This document shows positions 55,750-64,000 of a DNA stretch of 64,000 nt, piece by piece. Location of the stretch: positions 1-64,000 of the forward strand of contig JAILFU010000163.1 in assembly GCA_024697405.1 (NCBI GenBank). The letters run 5' to 3'. The notes below the pieces were generated by a model. That model saw nothing but the letters and a program-made list of their open reading frames with translations. It had not been told where the DNA came from and made no database searches. The stretch comes from Prevotella sp. (GTDB taxonomy: Bacteria; Bacteroidota; Bacteroidia; Bacteroidales; Bacteroidaceae). Positions within the stretch are counted from its first letter, which is position 1; each line of letters begins with the position of its first letter. A program made the translations under genes and the position numbers.

Positions 55750-56487
55750 ATGATAAATGATGAATGCGAAATGGTAAATGATAATTGTTGCACGACGATG
55801 TGCAAAGAACAGGAGAATACAGGTGAAAGAAGGGCCAATCGCGCTCTTCCAGTGCTGGTCTTGTCGTTTGTCATTTTTCATCTGTCCTTTAGCGTAGCGT
55901 GCACCGAGGCCCAGGAGCATACGGCCGATGCCATCAGACCCGAGGATTCCGTGTCGATGATGACCACTTATGGTGTAAACACGCTGATCAGTGACTCTGG
56001 CGTTATCAAATACCGCATCGTCACTGAGCGATGGGATGTGAACACCGTCCGTCAGCCTTCGCGCTGGGAATTCATGAAAGGCATCTTCTTTGAGCAGTTC
56101 GACGAGCAGTTCCACTTACAAGCCTACATCCAGGCGGACACGGCATGGTATTTCGACAAGCAGCGGCTGTGGAAACTGCGCGGGCGTGTGAATATACGTA
56201 ATGTAAAAGGCCTTATTTACACCAGCGAGGAGCTGTATTGGGACGGCATCAAGCATGAGTTCTACTCAAATGTGTTCTCGCGTGTCGTCACCCCTGAGCG
56301 CACCATGGAAGGCACTTATTTCCGCAGCGACGAGAAAATGGAGCGCTATATGGTGACCAACAGCAAAGGCTCGTTCTTGGCCTCCGACATGGAAGACGAA
56401 GAAGAACAGCCAGAGACTGCACCTGATGACTCTCTCGCCGAAGAACAGTATGTGCGACCGGCGGCACAGAAACACAGGAAGTATTGA
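55750..56487 (+). CDS. lptC: LPS export protein LptC-like
   Basis: A periplasmic, probably lipid-anchored protein in LPS transport. 245 residues as called. The LptC/OstA-like core includes MMTTYGVNTLISDSGVIKYRI, then KLRGRVNIRNVKGLIYTSEELYWD and YSNVFSRVVTPERTMEGTYF. The signal region PVLVLSFVIFHLSFSVAC ends at a possible lipobox Cys. The 5' end is uncertain: the codons upstream are AATGATAAATGATGAATG-type simple repeats, and the start could be the in-frame ATG at 55798 (MCKEQENTG). The acidic C-terminal tail (DMEDEEEQPETAPDD) is extra to the family. Confidence 0.82.
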   Translation: MINDECEMVNDNCCTTMCKEQENTGERRANRALPVLVLSFVIFHLSFSVACTEAQEHTADAIRPEDSVSMMTTYGVNTLISDSGVIKYRIVTERWDVNTVRQPSRWEFMKGIFFEQFDEQFHLQAYIQADTAWYFDKQRLWKLRGRVNIRNVKGLIYTSEELYWDGIKHEFYSNVFSRVVTPERTMEGTYFRSDEKMERYMVTNSKGSFLASDMEDEEEQPETAPDDSLAEEQYVRPAAQKHRKY

Positions 56488-56544
56488 AAAGAATAGAAGG
56501 GTAGGAAATCGTCAATCGGAAATCTGTAAATCGTATAAAGCGAA

Positions 56545-57888
56545 ATGTCTTCTCTCATCATAGGACTGCTTGTAACAATGGTGCTCTCGGCCTTCTTCTC
56601 AGGCATGGAGATTGCCTTCGTGTCTAGCAACCGCCTGCTGGCCGAGGTGGCTCGCGAGAAGAACAGCACGGCGCAGCGTGCCATAGACCTGTTCTACCGC
56701 CACCCCAGCAATTTCGTTTCCACGATGCTGGTGGGCAACAACATTGCCCTGGTCATCTACGGCATCCTCTTCGCACGGATTTTCGACCAGACGCTCTTCG
56801 CAGCACTGGACGACGCCTCACGTGTCACTGCCGACACCTTGCTGTCGACCATCATTGTCCTCTTCACCGGCGAGTTCCTGCCCAAGACCATTTTCAAGTC
56901 GAATCCCAATGCCATGCTGACTTTCTTCGCCCTGCCGGCGTGGGTGTTCTATGTGGTGCTTTGGCCTGTGTCCCGTTTCGCCACGCTGCTGTCGAAAGGG
57001 CTTCTCCGCCTGTTTGGCGTGCGGATGAGCAGCGAGGCCGGTGATAAGGAGTTCACCAAGGTAGACCTCGATTATCTGGTACAGTCGAGCATCGACAATG
57101 CCCGCAACGATGAGGATATAGAGGAGGAGGTGAAAATCTTCCAGAATGCTCTTGACTTCAGCGAGACAAAGGTGCGCGACTGCATGGTTCCCCGTACCGA
57201 GATTGATGCTGTGGAGGACACGGCCACCATCGCCGAGCTCAAGCAGCATTTCATTGAGAGTGGCCACTCGAAGATAGTGGTCTACCATGAAGACATCGAC
57301 CATATCATCGGCTACATCCACTCGTCGGAGATGTTCCGGATCAATAATAGCGGAGAGAGAATCGTGGAGAATGGAGAGAAGAAAACGGTAGCAAGCTCTC
57401 AGCTCTCTACCCTCATCGCTCAGTTTAAAGACCTCCTACGTCCCATGACCTTTGTCCCGGAGACCATGCTCGCCAGCAAGATGATGCAGATTCTGCTGCA
57501 GCAGAAAAAGTCGCTGGGGGTGGTCGTCGACGAGTTCGGCGGCACCAGTGGCCTCATCTCGCTGGAGGATATCGTGGAGGAAATCTTCGGCGACATTGAG
57601 GACGAGCACGACTCCGTCAATTATGTGGCGAAGCAACTGGACAACGGCGAATACATGCTCAGCGCACGCCTGGAGATAGAGAAGGTGAACGAACTGTTCG
57701 ACCTTGAGCTGCCCGAAAGCGAAGAATACATGACTGTCGGGGGCTACATCCTCCATGAGTATCAGTCGTTCCCCAAACTCAACGAAGTGGTCAGAATAGG
57801 GCGCTTCGAATTCAAAATTGTGAAGAATACGGCGACCAAAATAGAGCTTGTGAGACTAAAAGTGAGCAAAAGTGAGAATTTTTCATAA
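56545..57888 (+). CDS. CNNM/DUF21-CBS-CorC_HlyC membrane protein (hemolysin family)
   Basis: 447 residues. The DUF21 membrane domain (about 1-190) has ALVIYGILFARIF and TIIVLFTGEFLPKTIFK; a CBS pair follows (DCMVPRTEIDAV, then SLGVVVDEFGGTSGLISLEDIVEEIFGDI) and a CorC_HlyC domain at the end. The family is linked to Mg/Co efflux or envelope integrity. Between SSEMFR and MTFVPETM the protein carries about 25 extra residues (GERIVENGEKKTVASSQLST), encoded by GGAGAGA/CTCTCAGCTCTC-type DNA like the local intergenic repeats. Confidence 0.93.
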   Translation: MSSLIIGLLVTMVLSAFFSGMEIAFVSSNRLLAEVAREKNSTAQRAIDLFYRHPSNFVSTMLVGNNIALVIYGILFARIFDQTLFAALDDASRVTADTLLSTIIVLFTGEFLPKTIFKSNPNAMLTFFALPAWVFYVVLWPVSRFATLLSKGLLRLFGVRMSSEAGDKEFTKVDLDYLVQSSIDNARNDEDIEEEVKIFQNALDFSETKVRDCMVPRTEIDAVEDTATIAELKQHFIESGHSKIVVYHEDIDHIIGYIHSSEMFRINNSGERIVENGEKKTVASSQLSTLIAQFKDLLRPMTFVPETMLASKMMQILLQQKKSLGVVVDEFGGTSGLISLEDIVEEIFGDIEDEHDSVNYVAKQLDNGEYMLSARLEIEKVNELFDLELPESEEYMTVGGYILHEYQSFPKLNEVVRIGRFEFKIVKNTATKIELVRLKVSKSENFS

Positions 57889-57892
57889 AAAC

Positions 57893-57925
57893 TTGCCGTT
57901 GTTTCACGCAAATTTTGTAATTTTG
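57893..57925 (+). promoter_or_regulatory. Promoter of the PpiD-like gene
   Basis: TTG at 57893-57895, a 22-bp spacer, TAATTTTG at 57918-57925, 52 bp before the ATG. It suggests transcription separate from the upstream genes. Confidence 0.55.
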
Positions 57926-57977
57926 CAGGCTGAAATTGAAAATTCAAGAAATAAATAATTAAAAACAACAAAATTAA

Positions 57978-60167
57978 ATGGCAGCAATTGGAAAAATCAG
58001 AAGCTGGGGACCATGGCTGGTGGGCATCATCGGCCTGGCATTGTTCGGCTTCATTGCGACTGACTTTACACGCTCGTGCGAGACCTCTAGCAATCAGGCT
58101 CGCCAGCAAGTGGGAGAGGTGATGGGCAAGAAATTGTCCATCCAGGATTATCAGGCTGAGGTGGAGGAATACAAGAACGTATTCAAGCAGCTTGGACAGG
58201 ATGTGGAGGAAGATCAGCTCCGCGAGTATGTCTGGACGAACTACGTGCGTAACTCCGTCATTGAAGAAGAGGCCGAGAAACTGGGACTCGGCGTTACCGA
58301 CGGCGAGATGAAGAGCATCCTCGCTTCAGGTACACACCCCCTGTTGAAGCAGGGAAACTTGCCTCTGCTCTCTGTGTTCTACGATCAGCAGACAGGCATC
58401 TTCGACTACAACAATGTCTCTCAGATATATACCTACCTCGAGCAGCAGTCGCCCGAACAGTATTTGGAGTTTGACCGCTATTGGAAGACCGTCGAGAAGA
58501 TTCTGCGCCAGCAGCTCCTTTCCTCGAAGTATATCTCCCTGCTCCAGGCCTGCATGCTCAGCAATGAGGCCTCGGCACAGGCTGCTTTCAGTGGTGCCGG
58601 TACTGAGAGCACCATTGAGCTGGCTTCTTTGGCTTTTTCCAGCATCAACGACAATGACGTGCAGATTGCTGATGCCGACCTCAAGGCTAAGTACAACGAG
58701 AAGAAGGATATGTTCCGCTGGGACAACGAGACCCGCGACGTCAAATACGCCATCTGCCAGGTGGTGCCTTCTGAGGCCGACATGACCGCCCTGCGCGACA
58801 ACCTGAATGAGGCTGCTGCCCAGCTGCGTGCCGACAGCTTGAACCAGACCGACATCCTTGCCTCGCATCGCACCGTCATCACCTATCATGAGGACATGCC
58901 TTACAATGCCGACGGCTTGAACAAGATTTCAACAAAACTCAAGGAAGCCATCGACTCGCTGGGCGAGAAGGGTGTTACTCCCCTTATTTCCTACAACGCC
59001 TATGTCGGAGGCAAGTCTATCGACTACATGGCCGTTGCACGACTGAACCGCCGTTACCAGGGGGTTGACTCCATTGGTTACGTTTATATGGGCGTGCCCG
59101 GACAGACGATGGAGGATGCCCAGCAGCGTGCCGACAGTCTCGTGGCTGTCATCAAGGCTGGTGAGAGCATCGACTCCGTGGCCGCCAAGCTTGGCCAGAC
59201 TGCAGCCAACGAGTGGATGAGCGCCAACGCTTATCAGGGTCAGGAAAATATTTCTCCCGATTACAAGACCTTCTTCACTGCCCTTCATCAGGCAACGGTG
59301 GGAGAGCCCCGCGTGCTGGTGCTCAACAACCAGGTGCTTGTCTATAAGGTCACCGAGCAGCGCCGTCCCGTCACCCTTTATGACGTGGCTATCGTCAGCA
59401 ACGAGGTGCGCTTCTCCAACGATACCTATGAGAATGCCTTCAACCAGTTCAGCCAGTTCCTGAGCGAGTGCCGCACACCGGCCGACATGGATCAGAATGC
59501 TTCGAAATACGGCTATCAGGTTCAAGACCAGCAGAACCTCACCAGCAATGCCAACAACATTGGCCAGCGCCAGGAACTCACCAACACCCGTGAGGCTGTG
59601 AAGTGGGCTTTCGCACAGGCTAATGAGGGCAACATCTCTGAGATTTACCAGAATTCAGCCGACGGCCGCTTCGTGGCTGTAGCCGTGACAAAGGTACATC
59701 CCGTAGGCTATCTTGACCAGCAGAGCGTGGAGGAATATCTGCGTGCAGAGGTGATGAAAGACAAGAAGGCCGACATGCTCATCCAGAAGCTCGCCGGAGC
59801 CAAGACCGTGGCCGAGGCTCAGCAGAAGGGCGCTTTGGTCGACACCATTAGCCATATCACCTTCCCCTCTACCGTCAATGTGAAAGGTCAGCGTGAGCGC
59901 GGTCTCAGCGGAGCTGTTGCCGCCACAGCAGTGGGCCAGACGGTGAAGCATATCGTGAAGGGTACCAACGGCGTATTCCTGTTCAATGTCATCAGCCGCG
60001 AGGCCAAGGACAGCACAGCTGCTCCCTTCAACCGCCGCCTCCAGGAGAACCAGCTGGTGCAACGTGCCATGTCGACCATCACACCGTCGCAGTACAGCCG
60101 CTATACCTCACTCTTCGACGTGCTGATGCAGAAGGCTGAAGTGAAGGACAACCGCTATCAGTTCTAA
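57978..60167 (+). CDS. PpiD-like membrane-anchored peptidyl-prolyl isomerase/foldase
   Basis: 729 residues. A single N-terminal membrane anchor (GPWLVGIIGLALFGFIATDF, about residues 11-32) is followed by a SurA-N/PpiD chaperone domain (GEVMGKKLSIQDYQAEVEEY, then the helical segment) and a parvulin-like PPIC domain around residues 340-460, which looks weak (VGEPRVLVLNNQVLVYKVTE). It assists folding of outer-membrane proteins in the periplasm. A terminator follows. It ends the envelope-biogenesis run. Confidence 0.9.
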   Translation: MAAIGKIRSWGPWLVGIIGLALFGFIATDFTRSCETSSNQARQQVGEVMGKKLSIQDYQAEVEEYKNVFKQLGQDVEEDQLREYVWTNYVRNSVIEEEAEKLGLGVTDGEMKSILASGTHPLLKQGNLPLLSVFYDQQTGIFDYNNVSQIYTYLEQQSPEQYLEFDRYWKTVEKILRQQLLSSKYISLLQACMLSNEASAQAAFSGAGTESTIELASLAFSSINDNDVQIADADLKAKYNEKKDMFRWDNETRDVKYAICQVVPSEADMTALRDNLNEAAAQLRADSLNQTDILASHRTVITYHEDMPYNADGLNKISTKLKEAIDSLGEKGVTPLISYNAYVGGKSIDYMAVARLNRRYQGVDSIGYVYMGVPGQTMEDAQQRADSLVAVIKAGESIDSVAAKLGQTAANEWMSANAYQGQENISPDYKTFFTALHQATVGEPRVLVLNNQVLVYKVTEQRRPVTLYDVAIVSNEVRFSNDTYENAFNQFSQFLSECRTPADMDQNASKYGYQVQDQQNLTSNANNIGQRQELTNTREAVKWAFAQANEGNISEIYQNSADGRFVAVAVTKVHPVGYLDQQSVEEYLRAEVMKDKKADMLIQKLAGAKTVAEAQQKGALVDTISHITFPSTVNVKGQRERGLSGAVAATAVGQTVKHIVKGTNGVFLFNVISREAKDSTAAPFNRRLQENQLVQRAMSTITPSQYSRYTSLFDVLMQKAEVKDNRYQF

Positions 60168-60221
60168 CATCCGTTTCATCCGATTCTCAAACAGCGCTCC
60201 TCTTACAGGAGTGTACGAAAT

Positions 60222-60256
60222 AGAAGAGCCGACGCTTCCCGCGTTGGCTCTTCTTT
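60222..60256 (+). terminator. Terminator after the PpiD-like gene
   Basis: AGAAGAGCCGACGC, loop TTCCC, GCGTTGGCTCTTCT (one G-U pair), followed by TT. It lies 54 bp past the stop. Confidence 0.75.
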
Positions 60257-60320
60257 AACTTCATTCGTCGTGATGCAATAAAAAAAGCGTAGATTTTTCT
60301 TTTATTTCAAATAAAATGCT

Positions 60321-60328
60321 TAATTTTG
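60321..60328 (+). promoter_or_regulatory. -7 box of ilvE
   Basis: TAATTTTG, 73 bp before the ATG. The leader between them is AT-rich with no attenuator-like hairpin visible. Confidence 0.5.
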
Positions 60329-60401
60329 CAGACGGTTAATGAAAATGTAAATTCTTAAAGATTGTCTTAGCAATCATCTAGATTATTAAATTCGTAAGGA
60401 A

Positions 60402-61418
60402 ATGAAGAATATAGACTGGGGTAGTCTGTCGTTCGGCTACATGAAGACCGACTACAATGTCCGTTGCTACTATCGCGACGGTAAATGGGGCGAGATTGAA
60501 GTCTGCTCCGACGAGTATCTGAACCTGCACATGGCAGCAACCTGCCTGCACTATGGCCAGGAGGCATTCGAGGGTCTGAAAGCCTACCGCTGTCCCGACG
60601 GCAAGGTGCGTATCTTCCGTGTCGACGAGAACGCTGCCCGTCTGCAGTCTACCTGCCGTGGCATCATGATGCCGGAGGTCAGCACCGAGCTCTTCACGGA
60701 GATGGTGAAGAAGGTGGTCCGTTTGAATCAGGAGTGGATTCCCACCTACGAGAGCGGAGCCACGCTCTACATCCGCCCGCTGCTCATCGGTACGAGTGCC
60801 CAGGTGGGCGTGCATCCCGCCAAGGAGTACTGCTTCCTGATTTTTGTCACACCCGTAGGCCCGTACTTCAAGGGAGGCTTCGCCGCCAATCCCTACGTCA
60901 TCATCCGTGACTACGACCGTTCGGCTCCTCTTGGCACCGGTAAGTATAAGGTCGGCGGCAACTATGCAGCCAGCCTCTTTGCCAACAACCTGGCTCACGA
61001 GAAGGGCTACGCCTGCGAGTTCTATCTCGACGCGAAGGAGAAGAAGTACATGGACGAGTGTGGCGCTGCCAATTTCTTCGGCATCAAGAACAATACCTAT
61101 GTCACGCCGAAGTCCACCTCTATCCTGCCTTCCATCACCAACAAGAGTCTGATGCAGGTAGCCGAGGACTTGGGCATGAAGGTGGAGCGCCGTCCCATTC
61201 CCGAAGAGGAGCTGGAGACCTTCGAGGAGGCTGGAGCCTGTGGAACAGCTGCCGTCATCAGCCCCATCAGCTATATTGACGACCTCGACACGGGTAAGCG
61301 CTACTCCTTTGGCGAGAAGCCCGGCCCGATGTCGAAGAAGCTCTTCGACACCCTGCGTGGCATCCAGTATGGCGAGCTAGAGGACAAGCACGGCTGGACT
61401 ACGGTCGTCATCGAATAG
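60402..61418 (+). CDS. ilvE: Branched-chain amino-acid aminotransferase
   Basis: PLP enzyme for the last step of Leu/Ile/Val synthesis. 338 residues, fold type [27 protein letters not shown] near the N-terminus, the PLP Lys in [14 protein letters not shown], and [33 protein letters not shown]. The GTAAVISPI motif sits near the C-terminus. No other ilv/leu gene is adjacent, so control is probably by its own promoter. Confidence 0.96.
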   Translation: MKNIDWGSLSFGYMKTDYNVRCYYRDGKWGEIEVCSDEYLNLHMAATCLHYGQEAFEGLKAYRCPDGKVRIFRVDENAARLQSTCRGIMMPEVSTELFTEMVKKVVRLNQEWIPTYESGATLYIRPLLIGTSAQVGVHPAKEYCFLIFVTPVGPYFKGGFAANPYVIIRDYDRSAPLGTGKYKVGGNYAASLFANNLAHEKGYACEFYLDAKEKKYMDECGAANFFGIKNNTYVTPKSTSILPSITNKSLMQVAEDLGMKVERRPIPEEELETFEEAGACGTAAVISPISYIDDLDTGKRYSFGEKPGPMSKKLFDTLRGIQYGELEDKHGWTTVVIE

Positions 61419-61428
61419 TCGTCCCGTA

Positions 61429-61449
61429 TGTTGCGATATTATCGCAACA
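61429..61449. promoter_or_regulatory. Perfect 21-bp palindrome between ilvE and trmB
   Basis: TGTTGCGATA, central T, TATCGCAACA. It is too tight for a good RNA hairpin and has no T-run, so an operator-like DNA site is at least as likely as a terminator. Confidence 0.45.
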
Positions 61450-61467
61450 AACAGAACAAAGAAAAGC

Positions 61468-62253
61468 ATGGGCAAAGGAAAACTGGCGAAGTTCGCCGAC
61501 ATGGAGACCTATAGGAACGTCTTTCAGTACCCTTATTCGGTAGTGAGCGACGTTCCATTTGCCATGCGCGGCCATTGGCGCGAGCAGTATTTCCATAACG
61601 ACAACCCCATCATCCTGGAACTGGGCTGCGGAAAGGGGGAATATGCTGTTGAGCTGGCCAAGGCCAATCCCGACCGCAACTACATCGGTGTGGACATCAA
61701 GGGCGCCCGCATGTGGACGGGCGCCACGCGTGCCCTGCAAGAGGGGATAGAGAACGTGGCCTTTCTCCGTACGAACATCGAGATTATCGACCGTTTCTTC
61801 GGTGATGACGAGGTGCAGGAGATATGGCTTACCTTCAGCGACCCGCAGATGAAGAACCCCCGCAAGCGCCTCACCAGCACCTGGTTTATGGAGCGCTACC
61901 GTCGTTTCCTCACCGACCGTGGCATCATCCATCTGAAGACCGATTCCAATTTCCTCTTCACCTACACCTCGCTGATGGTGGAGAAGAACCGTCTGCCCGT
62001 CCTCTTCCGCACGGAAGACCTTTATGCTCCTGCCGACCAGGGAACTGCTGCCGAGGAAACTGCCGGACACGTAGCCCGTTCCATCCAGACCTACTATGAG
62101 CAGATGTGGCTTGCACGGGGCATCAGCATCAAGTACATGCAGTTCTTGCTGCCCCATGACGGGCTGTTGGAGGAACCCGACGTGGAAATCGAGCTCGACG
62201 ACTACCGCAGTTACCACCGCTCCAAGCGTAGCGGTTCACTGCGTGCTAAATGA
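61468..62253 (+). CDS. trmB: tRNA (guanine-N7-)-methyltransferase
   Basis: Forms m7G46 in tRNA using SAM. 261 residues. SAM motif [17 protein letters not shown], motif [17 protein letters not shown], and the family motif [17 protein letters not shown], the Bacteroidota variant of the usual DPWPKKRH segment. [13 protein letters not shown] near the end contributes the Thr/Asp substrate residues. It lies 49 bp downstream of ilvE across the palindrome. Confidence 0.95.
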   Translation: MGKGKLAKFADMETYRNVFQYPYSVVSDVPFAMRGHWREQYFHNDNPIILELGCGKGEYAVELAKANPDRNYIGVDIKGARMWTGATRALQEGIENVAFLRTNIEIIDRFFGDDEVQEIWLTFSDPQMKNPRKRLTSTWFMERYRRFLTDRGIIHLKTDSNFLFTYTSLMVEKNRLPVLFRTEDLYAPADQGTAAEETAGHVARSIQTYYEQMWLARGISIKYMQFLLPHDGLLEEPDVEIELDDYRSYHRSKRSGSLRAK

Positions 62254-62284
62254 TATGGACAATGCCCTCCGTGTAAGATGATAA

Positions 62285-64000
62285 ATGAAAACAAAACAAA
62301 CGATGATGAAAAGAGATATTTTATTTGAGAGAAACCGGTTGATGATGGTGATAGTTCTATCATTTATCATTTGTCATTTGTCATTCAGCCCAGCAAGGGC
62401 GCAGGAGCTTACTGTCACGGTCGACTCCGTGGGCCAGTTGGCTTCCCAATTGCCCGACAGCATCCGCTTTTCCATGACGGAGCTGAAAATCAGCGGCCCG
62501 GTGGGCGGTAACGATTTGAAAATCCTGCAGCTCATCACCCGCAACATACGTACCAAGAAAACCGGCGACAAGGTGTTGAAAGTGCTCGACCTCTCCGATG
62601 CCATTATTACCGAGAGCAAGGGGAGCTTCCGCACAAAGTCTGACGTGTTGCCCGCCGCAATGTTCCAGGGCTGCAAGAACCTGGAGCGTGTCGCGCTCCC
62701 CGCCACCATGACGGAGCTCAGCCGTAGCTGTTTCAGTGGCTGTGTCAACCTCAAAGAGGTGGAATTGCCCGACGGCTTGCTGGTCATTGGCGACAATGCC
62801 TTCGACGACTGTACGTCGTTGACCGAAGTGAAGCTACCCGATGGCCTCACCAAAATCGAGAAACATGCCTTCGGCGGTTGTACCGCGCTGACTAGCATTG
62901 ACATTCCCGCATCGGTGGAGCAGCTGGATGCCGCAGCCTTCCAGAACTGCAAGAGCCTGGAGAAGGTAGAGCTGCACAATGCAGTCATTAAGGTGATTAG
63001 CAATGACCTTTTTTCCAAATGTGAGAAGTTGGAGAGCCTGGTCATTCCGTCGACGGTGACCGCTATTGGCAGTGAAGCCTTCGAGGAATGCATTTCGCTG
63101 GAGTCTGTCCAGATGCCCGATGCCGTCAGCGATATTGGCAACAGTGCCTTTGAGGGATGCCGCCGTCTGCGCAGCATAGAGATGAACGCTGCACATTCCA
63201 TTGGCAACGACGCTTTCAAGAACTGCCAGAGTCTTTCCTCCGTGGAGATAGAGCAGGTGAACAAGATTGGCAGCAGCGCCTTCGAGGGCTGCACCAGTCT
63301 GGCCACCGTCTCGCTGGACGGCAATCTGGAGGCTGTAGCCTCTGAACTCTTCTCCGGGTGTACCAGTCTTGTGTCAGTGTCTCTGCCTTCTTCTGTGAAG
63401 ACCATTGGCAAGAGTGCTTTCTACGATTGCAAGTCGCTGGCTGCTATCGACCTGCCTGAAGGACTTACTCGCGTTGGTGACCATGCGTTTGAAAACTGTG
63501 CTACTCTGAAAAACATCTACATCCCAAGCATGGTGAAGCAGTTGGGTAGTGACACGTTCGAGAACTGCACCTCGCTGGACAGCGTGGAGATTAAGGGCTT
63601 TGTGGAGAAGCTCGAGAGTGATGTCTTCCGCAACTGTCACAGCCTGCGGGTTGTGCTCCTTCCCATTTCGCTGAAGTCTATTGGCGACAATGCCTTCGGA
63701 CAGTGCTCGTCGCTAGCGTCTATCACTCTCCCGATATCCATCACCAGCATCGGCGACAACGCCTTTGAGCAGTGCTCGTCGCTCTCGTCTGTCGTTCTGC
63801 CCGCCGCTTGCGCCACCGTCGGGAGCGCAGCCTTCAGGGAGTGCACGTCTTTGAACCGTGTAGAGCTGCCTGCTGCCATCAAGAAGATTGGTGGCAATGC
63901 CTTTGCCAAGTGCGTGTCGCTGTCGGAACTGGTGATTGGTGCGCCTCTGCCTCCGAACATCACCCACAGCACTTTCAAGGGCGTGGTGATGGCCGCTTGT
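62285..64000 (+). CDS. BspA-like LRR_5 surface protein, 3' truncated by window edge
   Basis: The frame is open to base 64000 (572 codons) and is absent from the ORF track because it has no stop in the window. Signal peptide RLMMVIVLSFIICHLSFSPARAQ; starts at 62285, 62303 or 62306 are all possible. After about 100 residues, tandem leucine-rich repeats of BspA/LRR_5 type begin, of the form IGDNAFDDCTSLTEVKLPDG, about 23 residues each, with at least 18 repeats visible. Proteins of this type act in adhesion or substrate binding; the C-terminal anchor or sorting tag lies outside the window. Confidence 0.93.
   Translation, partial: MKTKQTMMKRDILFERNRLMMVIVLSFIICHLSFSPARAQELTVTVDSVGQLASQLPDSIRFSMTELKISGPVGGNDLKILQLITRNIRTKKTGDKVLKVLDLSDAIITESKGSFRTKSDVLPAAMFQGCKNLERVALPATMTELSRSCFSGCVNLKEVELPDGLLVIGDNAFDDCTSLTEVKLPDGLTKIEKHAFGGCTALTSIDIPASVEQLDAAAFQNCKSLEKVELHNAVIKVISNDLFSKCEKLESLVIPSTVTAIGSEAFEECISLESVQMPDAVSDIGNSAFEGCRRLRSIEMNAAHSIGNDAFKNCQSLSSVEIEQVNKIGSSAFEGCTSLATVSLDGNLEAVASELFSGCTSLVSVSLPSSVKTIGKSAFYDCKSLAAIDLPEGLTRVGDHAFENCATLKNIYIPSMVKQLGSDTFENCTSLDSVEIKGFVEKLESDVFRNCHSLRVVLLPISLKSIGDNAFGQCSSLASITLPISITSIGDNAFEQCSSLSSVVLPAACATVGSAAFRECTSLNRVELPAAIKKIGGNAFAKCVSLSELVIGAPLPPNITHSTFKGVVMAAC

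Overview
The window looks like a chromosomal segment of a Bacteroidota bacterium, most likely Prevotellaceae (Prevotella, Segatella or Xylanibacter type). The evidence is the repeated TAnnTTTG promoter box (usually TACCTTTG or TAATTTTG) close upstream of genes, the absence of strong Shine-Dalgarno sites, many secreted polysaccharidases, a lipoprotein with a CSKDD surface-export type signal, Prevotella-style C-terminal tags (DLQGRR...GIYI...GRKV) and a BspA-like leucine-rich-repeat protein at the right edge. No tool was run; family names come from reading motifs and gene context.

Layout. 1-3.5 kb: the 3' part of a GDSL/SGNH esterase and a convergent GH51 arabinofuranosidase. 3.7-6.3 kb: rho and a small lipoprotein. 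6.3-11.8 kb (minus): prfA, pyrF, pgi and a HAD phosphatase as a likely operon, preceded by a surface lipoprotein esterase. A tRNA-Leu(UAA) lies at 12.0 kb, followed by a GH28 gene. 13.7-17.9 kb (plus): sppA, lpxK, thiL. 17.9-22.6 kb (minus): a complete tripartite efflux operon (TolC, adaptor, ABC ATPase, MacB-type permease). 22.8-27 kb (plus): a DegT-type aminotransferase, a 0.8-kb repeat-rich non-coding region, htpG. 27.2-38.6 kb: three very large secreted carbohydrate-active proteins, including a GH28-GH105-third-domain fusion. 38.6-42.9 kb (minus): cysE, rsgA and a fused NfnAB/SudAB-like flavoprotein. 43-47.8 kb: a lone half-size ChrA, a heavy-metal permease, two repeat-rich gaps, alanine dehydrogenase and an ABC ATPase. 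48-54.3 kb (minus): secA, an alkaline-phosphatase-like protein and a DUF4105 protein. 54.4-60.2 kb (plus): an outer-membrane barrel, LptC, a CNNM/CBS protein and a PpiD-like foldase, i.e. an envelope-biogenesis run. 60.4-64 kb: ilvE, trmB and the truncated BspA-like gene.

How it works together. The polysaccharidases (arabinofuranosidase, two GH28 modules, a GH105 module, a GDSL esterase, a GH128-like enzyme) point to plant cell-wall and pectin use. No SusC/SusD pair or sensor is present, so these are scattered accessory enzymes and not a canonical PUL. The rest is housekeeping.

The most unusual signal is non-coding. Two distant gaps (24.2-24.6 kb and 45.5-45.9 kb) share a 21-bp tandem unit beside a perfect palindrome, and in each the unit is embedded in inverted copies of a short word specific to that gap. 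A third gap holds a 68-bp near-perfect inverted repeat, and a fourth holds a palindrome cluster bracketed by a 33-34 bp duplication that copies the start of an ABC gene. Repeat-like DNA also appears to run into coding sequence: signal peptides, a TolC C-terminus, and extra loops in ThiL, the CNNM protein, RsgA and the NfnAB fusion.
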